Source: Ascaris suum
Taxonomy: Eukaryota; Nematoda; Chromadorea; Rhabditida; Ascarididae
DNA length: 64,000 bases
Assembly: GCA_013433145.1 (NCBI GenBank)
Contig: CM024176.1
Coordinates: 3,840,849-3,904,848 of the forward strand
Reading direction: 5' to 3'
Positions within the stretch are counted from its first letter, which is position 1. Each line of letters begins with the position of its first letter. Shown piece by piece: positions 38,597 through 51,966 of this stretch. The notes under the pieces are model-generated. The model saw only the letters and a list, made by a program, of their open reading frames with translations, searched no databases and was not told the origin of the DNA. Both the position numbers and the translations under genes were made by a program.

Positions 38597-41500
38597 TTAA
38601 CGACTCTCGACTATGATGAGATTTCCATAGAAAGCCCATGAGAGCATTAAAATGCACACAATTGACTGAAGCAGGAAGCAGATCTGCAAAAGAAAAAAAG
38701 CTTGCTATCAACGCGCTGCTCTAGATTGGAAGACTTGGGGGGGGGGGGGGGAATGGGGAGGAAAGGGGAAGTTGATGAACTGTCATAGAGTTTTTTTTGT
38801 AGTAAAGTTGCTAAAAATTCAATTTCTCCAAAACTTTCAAAGATTAATGGATGTATGATAATCTATGATGACTGGAAACGTTCCCTCGTTCATGATTAGA
38901 AAAGAAAATAACCTTTAAACAATGTGGTGGCTGTAGTGTGGCTCGTTTTTTTTTTCACCGGCTTTCAATATATACTGTTGAAAATTTTGCGAGGAGTTAT
39001 AAAATTTAAGAAAAACATCGGGGATAACTTAGCAATGCGATTTGAATGATATTTTCTGTAAGCGACTTTTTCTTTGCAGGAATTGATTTCTTCAGTGCGT
39101 TTAGGGTTGCAAACGAGTCTGGTTGCTTCAGTACGCTATTGTATTAATAAATGAAATTTGGATGGGAATTGAAGGCGGAGAGGATAATGAACTCACCGCT
39201 ATAAACACGGAACAAAAGAATGTATTCGGCAAACGTTAGAAATGTAAATAACGCGAAGGCAGGCACTTTATTTTACAACGGTATTGCGCTGCCTAACATC
39301 GGCCAGCCATATCGTCACTTTTCAGTTGTTTTTTAATCCGACCTCCGAAACGCCCTTTAATTTGACAGGTGGTATCCATCAGCTGCCGATGTGCACTTTC
39401 TTTCCAATTTCGGTCGATTGACATATTATTCCACATAATGTTCTCAACAATACATATGAACTATGAACCACAAAAGACCTATTTGTAAATTAGAGAGAGA
39501 GTAGAGGGACCGTGCCTGAAGAACTATACGGAACAAGGAGAGAAAACAGTGATATGATTTTGCATCTATCGGATCAATTTTCGCAAATTACTTGACAAGA
39601 TGGAAAATGTTCGAAATAATGCCTTCACATTGGTTCCACTACTCGTTTCAAACATTCGGAAAAACTCGTTTCCCTGCTACTTGACGAAATGCATGCCGGT
39701 CTTTAATACCCTTAAAAGTTTATAACATCTCTCTGCGTTGATGTATCAATGTGGAATGTGTCGTAATGGATCAACTTATTGTGTGCATACGTTATACCTA
39801 AAGAATATCGAATTCGATGCTTCCCGGATGAAACTATCAAACAAGCAGATGTACAGACATATGCAGGATCGACTTGCTATAATGCACTTGGTAAATCTTG
39901 GTAAACACAAATTCGCAAAAGTGTAGAAAATGACGTTGCAAGAATTTCTGGAAAGAAGGAATGGAGGCAAGGGTGGGTATCGGGAGAAGCGACCCTCTTT
40001 TTTAGACGTCTCGAGCCGGAAATGGTGGCACATGGAAATAAAAATGAAAGAAGTGTGGTGGTCACTAATGGTCACTCACCGAGATGCCAACCATAAGGCG
40101 ATAGCTTTCGTAACGACTCCAGTCACTTCGTTCGAGAAGGAATGCAACCGCAACTATTAGAGACAGTATGGCCAACACGGTGAGGATGACGTTCACGAGG
40201 ATTTCCTCGAAATAACATATAATACACAGCACATTTAATGCACTTTACTAATAGTTGTTCAGTGGTTCAGCTAACGTAACCTTATGACCCTAGTGTAATA
40301 TTTGCTGGTTTGTTAAGCAAATACGTCATTGCAATGCAGTGCAGGAAGCAAATGTTTTTCGCATCAATAGATTTTGGGTGGGCAAACAATCGTCGATTTA
40401 GTCGAAGATTAAAACTTCCAACAATACAGAAGATCACTTCTTGGGCGTGGATTCCATCTCGCCAGAAAATCATAGGATTTAGTAAAATAAACTGAGGAGG
40501 GGGATTTTATGGAGGAGTTAAGCGAAGAACTGCTACAGAAAGCTCCAAACTTTTAATATGACAGAAGAAAACCCTGAAAACCATGGTCTTCGCACTTTTC
40601 CATACAATGGACAAACACATTCCGTTAGAATAATAAAGAGAATTTGACAAGACGTATATAATGCTATGGACACATTCCTATGTTCCACCTGTATCGACCC
40701 TCGTAATCACTCACTCGTTAACTACAGTAAATCGGATGATGGATGGATGACGAAATCCGCTTTGTTGTGGCAATAAGTCAGGATATGGGACGCGTTAGGT
40801 GCCCAATTTTGATTGAAATGGATTTGCCTCATTAGAAGCTCATACATCCCTATACATCTCCCAACGGTGGATGCTTTGTAGGAGTGCTAAGGCAAACCAT
40901 ATTCCAAAAAAAATGTTCCCCACACCCCAAAAATTTATCCTTAATGGGTCTTTCGACAGGTAGGCCCTCTAGACCTTCCAACTTGGTCCTTCATCATTGC
41001 GCTGGAATTCTCGATCCACTGATATTCGTCTGTCGGAATTATTATGAAGGACAAGGTGCATTCCATTTCCCTCACTGCCTATTCTCGCCAAATCTCTGAG
41101 CTCCAAAAGGCAAATTGTTCAGCGAATGTCCTTCAAAAGAAAATTCTTACCTATTTGGTGTTCGGAAAAGACGTTATGTGGAGATAGGTCAGGAAAACAA
41201 TTTTATTGGAGTGGGACTGCGTGAAGGAAGGATTTGACTAAGACAGCCGACGAAAAAGCGGTGGAATGAATTTCAAGTGGAAAATGACTGCGTCAAAGAG
41301 CAGTTTAGTTGGGCCGCGAGAAAAACGTCTGGAAATCCATCTCTGTCAGAGAGTGAGGCTGTTTTTGATTAACAAATCAATGTTCCTACCATTTATAAAC
41401 AAATGATTTTTCTACTATACATGCAAGCGTTTTTATTCGGAAAAGAATATATCTTTTTAAATGCTAATTCGGTGATTTTGACAAAGAATTTTCCAAACGA

Positions 41501-44500
41501 TATCAAAACATTTTGAAATGTGCCAAATAAATCAATTTATCCCGCTTTATAACAAATCAATCCCTATATCGTTCAGCATTTATTCACCTCATCGATTTCC
41601 ATATTGTCAGTTAAGCAAAGCACAATGATACTCTAAGCTAAAAAACGCAGGATTCTCATCAGGTAAAACCCATTCGGCACATTCAAGTGTCTCCCTCTGA
41701 AATGTTTGTGTTGGAAACTATGACAGTCATAAACATAAATATATATCTTCGTCGAACAGCATGTCATGATGCATTGGGAGTGATGTGTGTCGTTTTACAG
41801 GCGAACACTATGTTACTGATGTGAGAGCTTCGAAGGCAGCCTTAACTTTTAATTAGAAAACGACAAAAACTCTCCAAAACTGTGCTCAACTTGCCCTCAA
41901 TGCTTTTAAGAGAAGCATCCTTTATTGCATTTAGTACGCAGGAATTTCTGAATGCAAATGAGTTAGTTACTCGAGAGAAGAGAACAGCATTTAAAAAAAA
42001 ACTGAAATATGAGTCGTATATGCAAACAAATGACTCAAACTCCCACTTCACTATGCTCACTTACCTGTTTATTTGGACAACTGACGCGATGCGAAATGAA
42101 CTGGTGAACAGAAATTTCAGTACGAAAAGAAACTGAGAAAACATTCAAATAAAAGAAAAAAATCATCGGAATGAATGCAATCGAAAGGAACATTTCCGCC
42201 ACTATCTCCACTATCTTTTTTCGAGGACAACACTCACCGAAATATTGAACTTTTAAATTTCATCAGAAGTGAATTCACTTGCGTAAACTTCAGAAATAGA
42301 ATCTACCTGGAAAGAAAAGCAGAATTAACCTTGCATCTCCTATAGAATCGCTTTGCGCGATTATAAATCGAGCCATTAAAGTGATCACTATCTAAAATAA
42401 AACAAATTTAAGTAATCTCTTACCACAGTCCTAATGAAGAACACCTGTTGCAGCACCGAACCGATACTCCAACCAAGAAGAATACCGCATGTGAGCGCAA
42501 TTACGATGAATGTCGTCGAATAGCCTGCACGTATCGCTTTATCTTGCATATACACCAACAACAATACGACCAATGCGATCACCTTAATTATAAAATAAAC
42601 TGAATTACGAATATGTAAATGCAAAAACAGTCTTTCCATCCGTCACTTCTTGCATTTAAGACACAAAATTTTATTTTATATTATCAAATAAGAAAACACC
42701 TATCATGCGTTGCATTCACTTAAAAAATTACTTTTTGACTAAGAAAATACTCCATTTTTACATAAGAATATTATTATGTTAAAATCGTAATTTACTGAAC
42801 GTTTAGCGATTTGAATTGTTATTTATTTATTGATTTTCTAAATTATTTCTAATTAAAAAAAAATTGCATATGTCGTCGTCGTTCAAATAGAACAATGGAT
42901 ATGATAAACGATGATTAAATGGATACGATAAAATACGAAGAAAGATTAAAATAAGCGGAAACAGTACAAAAATGGTGTATATTTCTGGAAAAAGTTTATA
43001 AATTGTCGTATAATGCTGGAAAAAATATTGCAATAAAACACAGTATTAATGATGAAAACTTTTATTACTATACCCTATAGTTTAGCAATATCGATTATCA
43101 TGTACACCATTCCCGTATGACAAGTGAACTTTTAAACTGTCTATCAGAAAGTAATGTTAGTTTCAAATTTCTTGCTACTTTCATCAATATATTTTAATCA
43201 CATTCTAATTGAAAAATTGAGCAAATAAAAGAGCGCAACATATAATCGACGCATTAATTAAGCGATAATTTCCTTCTGAAATTAATGCAAAGAAAAACTA
43301 CATTTAAATCGATGAAATATAAGAGAGAAGTCAATAATAACTGACGTAAAGGAAGTGATGTGTGAATCAGTGTTTCCTGACTACACAAATATAGATTTCA
43401 TACGCTATATCTAAGGAAAGATTCCTTTCAATATATATTTACATTTGGAAGCCATATGTTTATGCTGAAAGCTTATCCGGTCCTTTTATTGTGTTAATTC
43501 ACATTCTCAATGGATAGCCAACATTTCGACATCGTAAATCCCATCAACTTCACTTGTAAGTTTTTTTACGCGATAACAATCGTTTATCGTATATTCTCGA
43601 AGGAAACCCGTCGCCCTACAGATTTCAAAAAACTTGTAACCTCAGGGGATTTATTTATGCACATATGGTATAAACTTCACTTCGGTGCGAGAACACTGTT
43701 GACAGGATAATATAGAAGGTTGCTGAATATGACTGAACAGCGCAAGCATTGACGAAAATGTTCAGGTAGCACCAAAAGTCGTTGAAGAACTGATTATTAT
43801 ATATCATCGGCAATGAGTACTTCTAGAAATGGTTCATCCATCTATGAGAAGCAATCCACCAGTTGCATTGTGATCACCGCAAACATGTTCAAAATGAATG
43901 AAATCAATTAAGCATTGGTATTTGATCAGTAAATAAGAAGCATAACAAAATACAGCTTGTATGGTGCATAAACAATCAATTCATCGACCTTATAACGAGA
44001 GTATCGCTTTTATTGTTGCATTACCTATAAAGTCGAAGCTATTATTATTATTTCTATTATATTTATTATTATTACTACTACTATTACTGTTGTTACTATT
44101 ATATACCTATAACACCTTTACTGCATGTTACTATTACAGGCATAATGCAGCAATGAAACTAAAAAACGATTTATAACATCATGACATCTTCGATTTGCTC
44201 TAAATCCCGTTCGGATTTATCTTTTGAATATTTCCCGTCAAATGCAACCGAAGATTAACTGAACCTTTTTCACAGCAAATAATATTTATAATTACTGGAT
44301 ATCGAAAAAAAAAACATTTATTTTCACTCAACTGCTTAATAGATATGACTTTCTTTTTTGCGTTCATAATTTCAAACATTTTCTGTGTTTATAAATTTTT
44401 TTTCTTTTCACAAAAGCTTATGCATTTTGATCGATTCAGAGATATATAATCTTCCCAACAAATTTCCGTCGTTTTTCATTTTCTTTATTTTCATTCATTT

Positions 44501-46198
44501 TTCATCCCTAAAACCGATACACTCCACTTTGTGAGGAATTAATCGATGTAATTTTACAAATGCTCTTTGAAGGAAAGGAAAATTAATGCAATTTTTTAAA
44601 GAATATCATTCTGTAAATTCAGTACGATTTTTAGTGAAATCACGTAATCAATAATGTATTTCTTCGTCAATAACCTCCTTGTTCTCTAAGAATTTCTCGA
44701 ATATACGCCCATTTAAGACCAGCAATATTTTCACGGAAGTGATAAAGTCGGCGAATGTTGAATATATTTTTATAAAAAGTCTTGATAACACATCAATAAA
44801 CACGGTGCTATGGCTATATCTCCTCAATTCTTCTCTTCTCCTCCATGCTTCATCAAAAAGAAGGCCTAATGAAAGGCAGCTAACATGCGATCCAAACAAA
44901 CATTCAAGCACCTATAAAAAAATATAAAGTACCGCATTTCTCTATCCATAAATCATTTCGTACAAGCCTTTCTGAACATCTGTACGTTTTTCAAAGTTGT
45001 GGGCATTTTGGAGCTTATACGAAAGATATATTGCCTTGAGATAACTTGAAATTTGCCAAGTTTCAACTCAATCGAGCTTGCACATATTTTGACTTACAGG
45101 TTGCAATCTATATTCTATTAAACTTCCCGCAGCAGAATAATTTCATTCAAGAAAAACCTCCTAAACGGGTCGATCAAAAGATATTTCGAGAGTAATTTCG
45201 GTGAGAATCAGCCAATTCGGAGTAATTGATTTTTTGCTACGCAGAAAAAAGAAAGTACATCTGTTTACTTCGCTCATTGTGTGTTTAAAAATAACGACAC
45301 ATTGCACCAACACACAACTGCGCCATCAAATTTGGCGCTGAGGAATGTGGCTCGCCCTTTCGATGAGAGAAATTCACTTCCGAAATACTCATTTCGAAAA
45401 TTATACGAAAAAGAGAAACGATGAGAGAGAGGGGGCGGAAAGCAGGAGAGTGAAAGAAACAGGAAATATGAGAATAGAAAATAAACACTAGATAAAAGAA
45501 GAGAAAATAAATGTCAGGCCTTAGGCGGTAAAAAACGTTTTCGTTTTGCACTTTAATCGTCCTTAAACCATCAAAGCATATTAAACTTTTTTTTAAACGT
45601 GGAATATAGATAAGAAAAAACCAAGTGAAAGTCTTTCTTCCATAGCATTAAATTTTAACGGTCAATAAACGTAGCTTCTGAGTAGCATGACGCTTAATGA
45701 ACGATTTGTTTTTTATGGAGAATAAGGAATGAATTGATTGATTTATTGATTTATTGATTATTTCAATAAAAATCGATATAAATAATGGCGAAGAGAATAA
45801 AAAAACAACAAAAACTCAACAAGGATCAATGAAGGAAGGGTAGATCTTTTGCTAAATCCATGCATCATGGATGAAATTGAGAAGGCAAGCCTATCATTTA
45901 GAAAGAAGTTGCATAATGTCTACGGAAAATGTACCTATGTCAAAGAAGTCTCACATCCACGTCTCTCCCTTATAATCATATGGGACGATGCTAAGCACGC
46001 CCTCTATCCACCCTCGTCCCAATCCAATATGATTTCCTAATTAAACTTGAACCTCAGTACAGTGCAAAGATTAAATTATGGAAAAAATCGGAGACTTACA
46101 ACGGTGAGGAGTTTGATCACCCAAACAGGGATAGTCGAGGAGCGAAACCCAGCGGTGGAACGCGTGGTAGTAACTGTCGTACGGGTAACGATAGGCAT
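38597..46198 (-). CDS. Four-transmembrane protein, MARVEL/CMTM-like
   Basis: Four minus-strand exons, all phase 0: 46100-46198, 42424-42582, 40080-40205, 38597-38683; 156 aa. The N-terminus is Thr/Arg-rich (MPIVTRTTVTTTRSTAG), followed by helices at about 25-45 (VWVIKLLTVVIALVVLL), 55-76, 88-110 and 128-153, with short charged loops (MQDKAIRAG; ERSDWSRYESYR) and a short tail ending VESR. Length, four-helix layout and the basic Thr-rich start match MARVEL-domain proteins (MAL/CMTM type), which act in membrane trafficking; I infer the family from topology only. Splice sites are GTAAGT, GTAAGA and GTGAGT with a very strong CTTTTGCAG before the last exon. An acceptor-like CATTTAG ends at 46235, 36 bases upstream of the ATG. 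Introns are 3.5, 2.2 and 1.4 kb. Confidence 0.65.
38737..38751. repeat. Run of 15 G
   Basis: A homopolymer of 15 G in intron 3 of the four-helix membrane protein gene, likely length-variable and prone to sequencing error. Confidence 0.9.
44038..44105. repeat. TTA/CTA trinucleotide microsatellite
   Basis: Imperfect TAT/TTA/CTA triplets over about 68 bases in intron 1 of the four-helix membrane protein gene. Confidence 0.8.
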
Positions 46199-46235
46199 TT
46201 TGAGGACGTAGTTGACGGCGACGGGTTGCTTTAGC

Positions 46236-49200
46236 TAAATGGAATGCAACGGCTGTAGGCAAGAAAAGTGAACAGCAGTTGCTGTGGATCGAACGGATGC
46301 GCGGACCGTTGTGCAATTGAGAACACCAACAACCGTCAAGAGAACGTAGGCAATGCTGCAATATTGCCAGCTATCGGGCTGATGAGTCAGCGCAATACAC
46401 ACACGACACATCAAAATACGAAAACAACGGCAGGCGGTAGCGCAAGAACACACCACGCAGCACCCACCCACTGCATGATAGCAAAAAGTACGGCTGCACT
46501 TCGTAACATCCTTGTGCACTGACTGCAAAGCAACTTTTGACAACACAAGGGTACTCCCAGTACCTCTCCAAACAACCAGAAACGATGGCCAGGGATTTCG
46601 TAGCCCTTTTTATTAAAGGACCGACAGGATATGTAAATCCTCGTTTAAAAATTATTCCTTTATAGGCTGAATCCGACCAATTCGGTGGGAGGTTTCATAA
46701 TAAATCATAAGGTCAATAACCCATACAAAAGGGATCGTAGCGAAACTAAGAGTGGAAAGAAATCATTAAATGTTAAAGAGAATCATTGAGCACTGCAACA
46801 TGGACCATTGCGCTATCGCACGCTCAATAGCAAAGCTTAGCCGTCTATCACTTCACTATTTAAAAAAATGACATTCTCCATCGCAGAGACTTGAATTGTA
46901 ACCACGTCGCATTGAAACATCATTTGATGACTAAGAGCGATGAAAATTTCCATATGCGCATAAACGTAGTGCTAACGTCACGCATTTATGCAAAAATTTA
47001 TAAACTTGTTGAAAAAACTGCAATCGAAATTCGCTAAACATCGGGAAGTAGGAAATAAAAGGCTGACTCTTTAGTGTGAAATTCATTTGACTCGCAACGC
47101 ATTTCCACTATAGCGTGCAGATTTTATTTTATTGTAACTTATAGTTGGGTATTTTGAGAGAACTTGAAAAATGATGAATTGTAAGTAAATACGTAATGAT
47201 GAGTTCAAGTCATACATGGATAATTTCTTTCCATTCTATTTAGTGGGAGACGTAGGAAGGGAAAAAAGAAACGCCAAGGTTTTTTAGGAATTTGGCAATC
47301 AGGTGGCAACCAAGCACAGGGAATTACGTTTTCCCCAAGGATACCAAAGATCAGCATGCTTGCAGTTTCAACATCCAAATTTCAAATTCGTTGTGCGAAA
47401 AGTAGTTGTTATTCTATGATCTTTTCGTCCGAATGTGGCGTTCTGAAAAGAAACGTCACACATTGCCGGTCTTTTACATCATTTTGGAGAACGGCCATTA
47501 ATATGTCAGTTTGGTCATCTTTATTGTCGAACTTTTCGGAAGTGTTCGTCACTTTTGAACTTGGCGCACCCAGCAAGACGGCCAATGTTGTCCTTTTTCC
47601 TAGCCAGCCTGTAATACTTAATTGCACGAATAGTCAGAAAATTGAACAGTTTTAGCTGATGAAACTTACTTCCACTAATTTGCTAATTAGCTGGCCAGAA
47701 GTTTTTGCGACATCTGAAAGCTGAATAAATTTCCAAAAATCAGAGGTTGAGAGGAATGCGGAAAGCGCCAATCCTACTTCATCTGGGCAAAGTAGTTGAA
47801 AAGTATTCGCTCAAACAAGGGGAAGAAGTGATTGGCTGGGGCCGCAGATGTGGCGATGGCCTGGATTTGGGGACACGTCAGCCTCAAACAATTAGTTTAT
47901 TGTATTCTTCGAGTTGGCTAGGCAACGTCTTATATACTTTTATGCACGAGAGACTTAAGGCCGAGAAAACGGTGCCGTTCGTTTCCTCGAGAAGTTCGAT
48001 AATCTTCCGAATTCCAAGGCCCCCAGAACGATTATCGAAGGCGCGGAGCGAGACTCGAGAGGTGGGAACAACCTTCGAGATTTCAATTTGCAGAGAATGA
48101 GTAGTCGATGGCAAGCATTTAGAAGCACGGCGTCCTTTGCTACTCACATGAAAGCCGTAGTTAAAGCCACTCCGCAGGTACCACATAGCAACAGTCACGC
48201 TCAGAACACACTTCTAGACTTGCCGCTTCTTCTAAGCCTTACCGATAGCACAGGAATGGGCAGGATTTTCTGCTGAACACAAGAAAGGAACAAATAACGA
48301 GTTTCTAGGTTATCGAAAACCCGTAAATCGGCCACCTCCAAATTCGGAAGCACTCAATTTCTGGACGCGGAAAAACGTTGCGGACCGAAAAACGTCCACA
48401 AAAGAGTTCATCGTAATTGAATTTGGAACGCGGATCCCCATCTAAACTTTTCCGGCTTTTGGCACCAGCCACGATCTTGTTCCCCGCTCCCCCTTCTCCG
48501 CTCTTTGTCAAACGACGCAAGTGCAAGCCCTTTCAGCATGCAAACAGAGCGCCAAAAAGCGACTGTCATCTCGGCTCAGAACATATATAAGAACGGGCTA
48601 TTACCTTTGGATGAATCTCGCAGACATCAAGGGCAAACTAAGGAAATGTATCACGTGACAATAAGCATCCCCCAACAATCAAGGAGTGAATCCATAACCC
48701 CTACATGCCTGAGTGCTCGGAGCAACTCCTAAACTGTGAACGTGTTTTTCCACTAAGAATCCAAAATGCAGATAAAGGACATATGAGGCAGAGAAATCTG
48801 ATTCTGAAGAAACAAGGCTAGGATTCTTACATACTGGGAGAAGCAATACAGGTTTACTTCAGGTTCCCATATAAATTGAGTAAATTCCTCGCTCGCGCAG
48901 CAAGCACAATGATGAAAGGTATTGTTGCAATTTCAACATTCAAAACTAATAAACGCATTCGAAAATTTTTAACGTCGCATTTGCATTGTGGATTACGTAA
49001 TAGACTGCGTTAGAAAAGTGGGGAAAATTGCTGGCAACAATGATCGAAAGAGTCAGATTATTCCTCTCTCATTCTGATGATCTTAACAGTCTTGATGCGA
49101 ATCTCTGATGCCATGCTAAAGTCTGTCCTTCTGAAGCCTCCCAAGGGGGCTGTCTTCTATAATGCTGACATTGTTCGGGTGTAAAGAGTGCCGAACAACG

Positions 49201-49386
49201 AATTTTGATTCCGGATGGTGATCGTCTATAAAAAGGAATACAATGCCCCTATGCAACGAACATATGCAGTTGCCAAGACAACAGTATTTATGTGCACAAA
49301 TATCCCACAAAACATCGAAACATAAACAGGAAATCTCCGCTATAAAAACTGATGTCTGTGAAACGTCCACCACCTAAATCGCCACA
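46236..49386. other. Intergenic stretch upstream of the membrane protein gene
   Basis: No gene could be supported. From about 47350 to 48720 the sequence is richer in G and C than its flanks, and open frames of 75-118 codons occur on both strands without a recognisable product or splice context. It may be an inserted element or a decayed gene. Confidence 0.3.
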
Positions 49387-51966
49387 TCACACATTGCCGC
49401 TTCTCAGCCTCCTTTTGAGATCATTTGGCACTTTATTCCACTCCAGAACCAAGCCAAGCGGCTGACCGTTCTTATCCTTTGCTGTAATTTGCCCACAGGT
49501 GTTCATGCGTAGATCGCTGCCGCCACCGAATGTTCCTGAAAACACATCGAACGAGGCAACAGATTGCATTGATTAAAAGCTGAACATGGAATGAGGGCAT
49601 TTTCGAGTATCCTAGGAAAGTTATTTCTTATCGAAATTTTCCCACACGGGAAAACTTCTTTTTTTGCAATAAACTGTTGCAAGTGTACTTTTCAGGCCTG
49701 TGCTCAACGTCCTACCAAGAGGTGGAAAACCTGCTAATTTAGTGTTATTTTAATGGTCAGATGGGGAGGTAGGGAGAAGGATAGCATTTCCAGATGAACA
49801 TCACATGCATCAGTCAGCCTACTTGGAATCAGCCCAATTAATACCATATAAACGTAATAGCAAGAACCGGCGACGGCCGCCCACTCAAGACTCTGTGATT
49901 CAGATCGATATTGATCAAGTTTGAGACAACCACTACCTTGGGATGCGTCATGTATTATGGCAACGCTACGTTCAAAATCACACATGAAACAGTGGGAAAC
50001 GAGCGAGCTGTTATATGCATCCAAATAGATGTGGGTAACAAGTTCCTTTCCAAAGTTTGTCCATTGTGGAATCCACACACCATCGACAGTTTACTTTCGG
50101 ATATGTGTCCGTCTGTCTGTTTGCTTGTCAACAGAACATTCAGAGTGCCTACTCGTTGCAAATCCAATCAGATATTATGTAGAAGCTGCTCAGGTCGTCC
50201 ACTCATTTCACCGCTACATCACATCATACTACCTTCCCCAAATATTTCCGAAGGGATGAAGAAAGAAGTAGTGCATCCTATATATTTTTCTAAGCGACCA
50301 ACTGGTCTTACTAACCATCGGCGACCAACACGTGTAAAGTCCATGACATCCCAATCCCATGACTTTTCGACAAGATCACTGACCACGAAACTGCGTTTAA
50401 GAACGACGTAGAAGCATGTCTGATTATCAGTCATAATTCTCGCAAACTGCTGCTCATGTATATTGACAGTTCGGAGTTTCACAGATCAGATACCTGTGAA
50501 ACGCTGAACCCTCACTGTGAGATTGAAAATAAATGCCGCACGAGCAAATCATTCAACATTAACGCGAACTCAAATTCAGTACCAAACGGCTCGGGATTTA
50601 TAAATGTCCAACTTTTGAAATAAGGTAAGCCGTCATACTGACGAAGACTTCTGACCAAAAACGGCACACAGTTGAAAGAGGGCAGTTTGAGTGGCAGGTA
50701 TTACAGCAGATTTTGACAGTCCTATGAGACTTTGCAATAAAAAAGGGTTGGCACGATGGCACTAATTTCAACGGGTTCAAGATAAAGTCAATCAGAAGAG
50801 ACCCTCACCTGACAGTAAGTACTCCTTCCCTACCTCCAAGGACGTAAGTCCACAAGCTGCTGAACTCCGCGGTGTGGTGATCTGGCCCGAAACCCCACGC
50901 GGTCTGCGCGTGTCCTGAATGCGTACGTATTGTTTCGCTAAGAATATGACCATATATTTGAATGAAATAATTCAGTTTCGATGAAGAAAGGCGAGGATCA
51001 GTTCAGAAATCGGGACAGGAATGCAGAAATGTTCTAGGCACTGCACTATTTGCGCAAGCTACAAATAAGCCACAGCACCATTTCTAGCAATGGAGCCAAC
51101 CAAAACTGAAAAGTGATGTTTCATAAGCAGATGACATGGCGAAAAAAGAACTATAAATGTATCGTGGTTGACACAACTGCAAGCCGGCTATTTGTATGGG
51201 TAATGTAAGGTCTCACTCTATGAGTAGAGAGCCGCATGTCATATCTGTAGCGCAATGTGCAATTCCATGAAGTGATGCTTTCAAAGCGCACTAGCCGGTG
51301 CACGTTGAAAGCATCACTTTATGGAATAACAATTTTCTACTTCCTCCACAAATATGCTGGTCGAACTCGCAGTAAGACTAGCAACCGGAAAAACAGGCAA
51401 TTAAATAGGCTACCTTAAAAATCTCGACGTGCTTCACTATATACTCGATATTGATGGTTTTACTCTGCTTGCGGAGAATCCTCGCTCGCGTTACTGAAAT
51501 CAATTTAGCACTGCTCAGCATCTGAGTTAATAAATTTTCTATGCAATAGATGGCTTGAAGAAGTTTCGTTATTTGACAATCATCGCAACTACACAACAAT
51601 ATAGGATGTTCCATCTTTCAGCTCAAACTCGATGCTCGCACATGAATGAAACTGATCTCACTTCCTTTCATGCGCGGAAGATGAGTTTTCACGTTTAATA
51701 TATTACAGTATGTGGACAAATGGCGAAAAAAAATTGTTATTTTCACCGTGTCTATGGACCCGAATGGATACGAAGTCTACATCTTGGCCAAGTATTTCAT
51801 TTCCATGAACAATTCTTCGTAGACACTAGCCTGCAAAGCAGCGATATTACAACTCACCCCATTCAGCATTTCTATAGGTTTCACGCTGTGATGAGAGGCC
51901 GCATGTGCACGCATCCAGTGCTACGATAAGAAGACAGAAAGCGAGAAACTTCGTGACGTGCTTCAT
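49387..51966 (-). CDS. Secreted TIMP-like (netrin-domain) protein, copy C
   Basis: Four minus-strand exons: 51858-51966, 51414-51493, 50809-50914, 49387-49535 (phases 1, 0, 1); 147 aa. A signal peptide (MKHVTKFLAFCLLIVALDA) precedes CTC at residues 20-22, the Cys-X-Cys start whose free N-terminus binds the catalytic zinc of metalloproteases in TIMPs. Exon 2 has VTRARILRK, exon 3 SAACGL and VGKEYLLSG, exon 4 MNTCGQI and EWNKVPNDL, all in TIMP N-domain order. Only four mature cysteines remain: C1, C3 and the partners of TIMP C70 and C99. The C13 site is TYR, and the protein ends before the C124 site; no C-terminal TIMP subdomain. The exon 2 loop is four residues shorter than in the other copies. 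Intron 2 holds a strong hairpin. Probably an extracellular metalloprotease inhibitor, not proven. Confidence 0.85.
51262..51327. ncRNA. Candidate pre-miRNA-like hairpin in intron 2 of TIMP copy C
   Basis: Arms 51262-51284 and 51305-51327 are 23 nt each and complementary except one G/A position. The 20-nt loop can extend the stem by GCAC/GTGC. Total 66 nt, in the size range of nematode miRNA precursors. It lies in an intron, so it would be transcribed with the host gene from the minus strand. The matching introns of the other two copies show no such structure. It could instead be the remains of a short inverted-repeat element. Confidence 0.4.

Noticed and set aside
38295..38711. 138-codon open frame on the minus strand
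   Set aside because: It overlaps the last exon of the four-helix membrane protein in another frame. The frame that continues the spliced protein in phase ends at 38597, so the longer frame is a shadow.
39189..39260. Hydrophobic minus-strand segment (ALFTFLTFAEYILLF) with a GTGAGT donor, first taken as an exon of the membrane protein
   Set aside because: Its only usable acceptor needs phase 1, but the flanking exons are phase 0. The exon at 40080-40205 joins 38597-38683 without it.
40880..41350. Possible mobile element in intron 2 of the membrane protein gene
   Set aside because: No transposase or RT motif and no terminal repeats could be seen in either strand.
42056..42134. Segment with good acceptor and GTAAGT donor (FLFVLKFLF...) considered as an exon
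   Set aside because: It ends in phase 2 and cannot join the confirmed next exon; the four-exon model is complete without it.
44648..44911. 87-codon minus-strand frame in intron 1 of the membrane protein gene
   Set aside because: No family likeness, and including it would interrupt the first two membrane-helix exons, which join in phase directly.
47747..48198. Opposing open frames of about 104-118 codons on both strands
   Set aside because: No splice context, start context or known domain; kept only as a composition anomaly.
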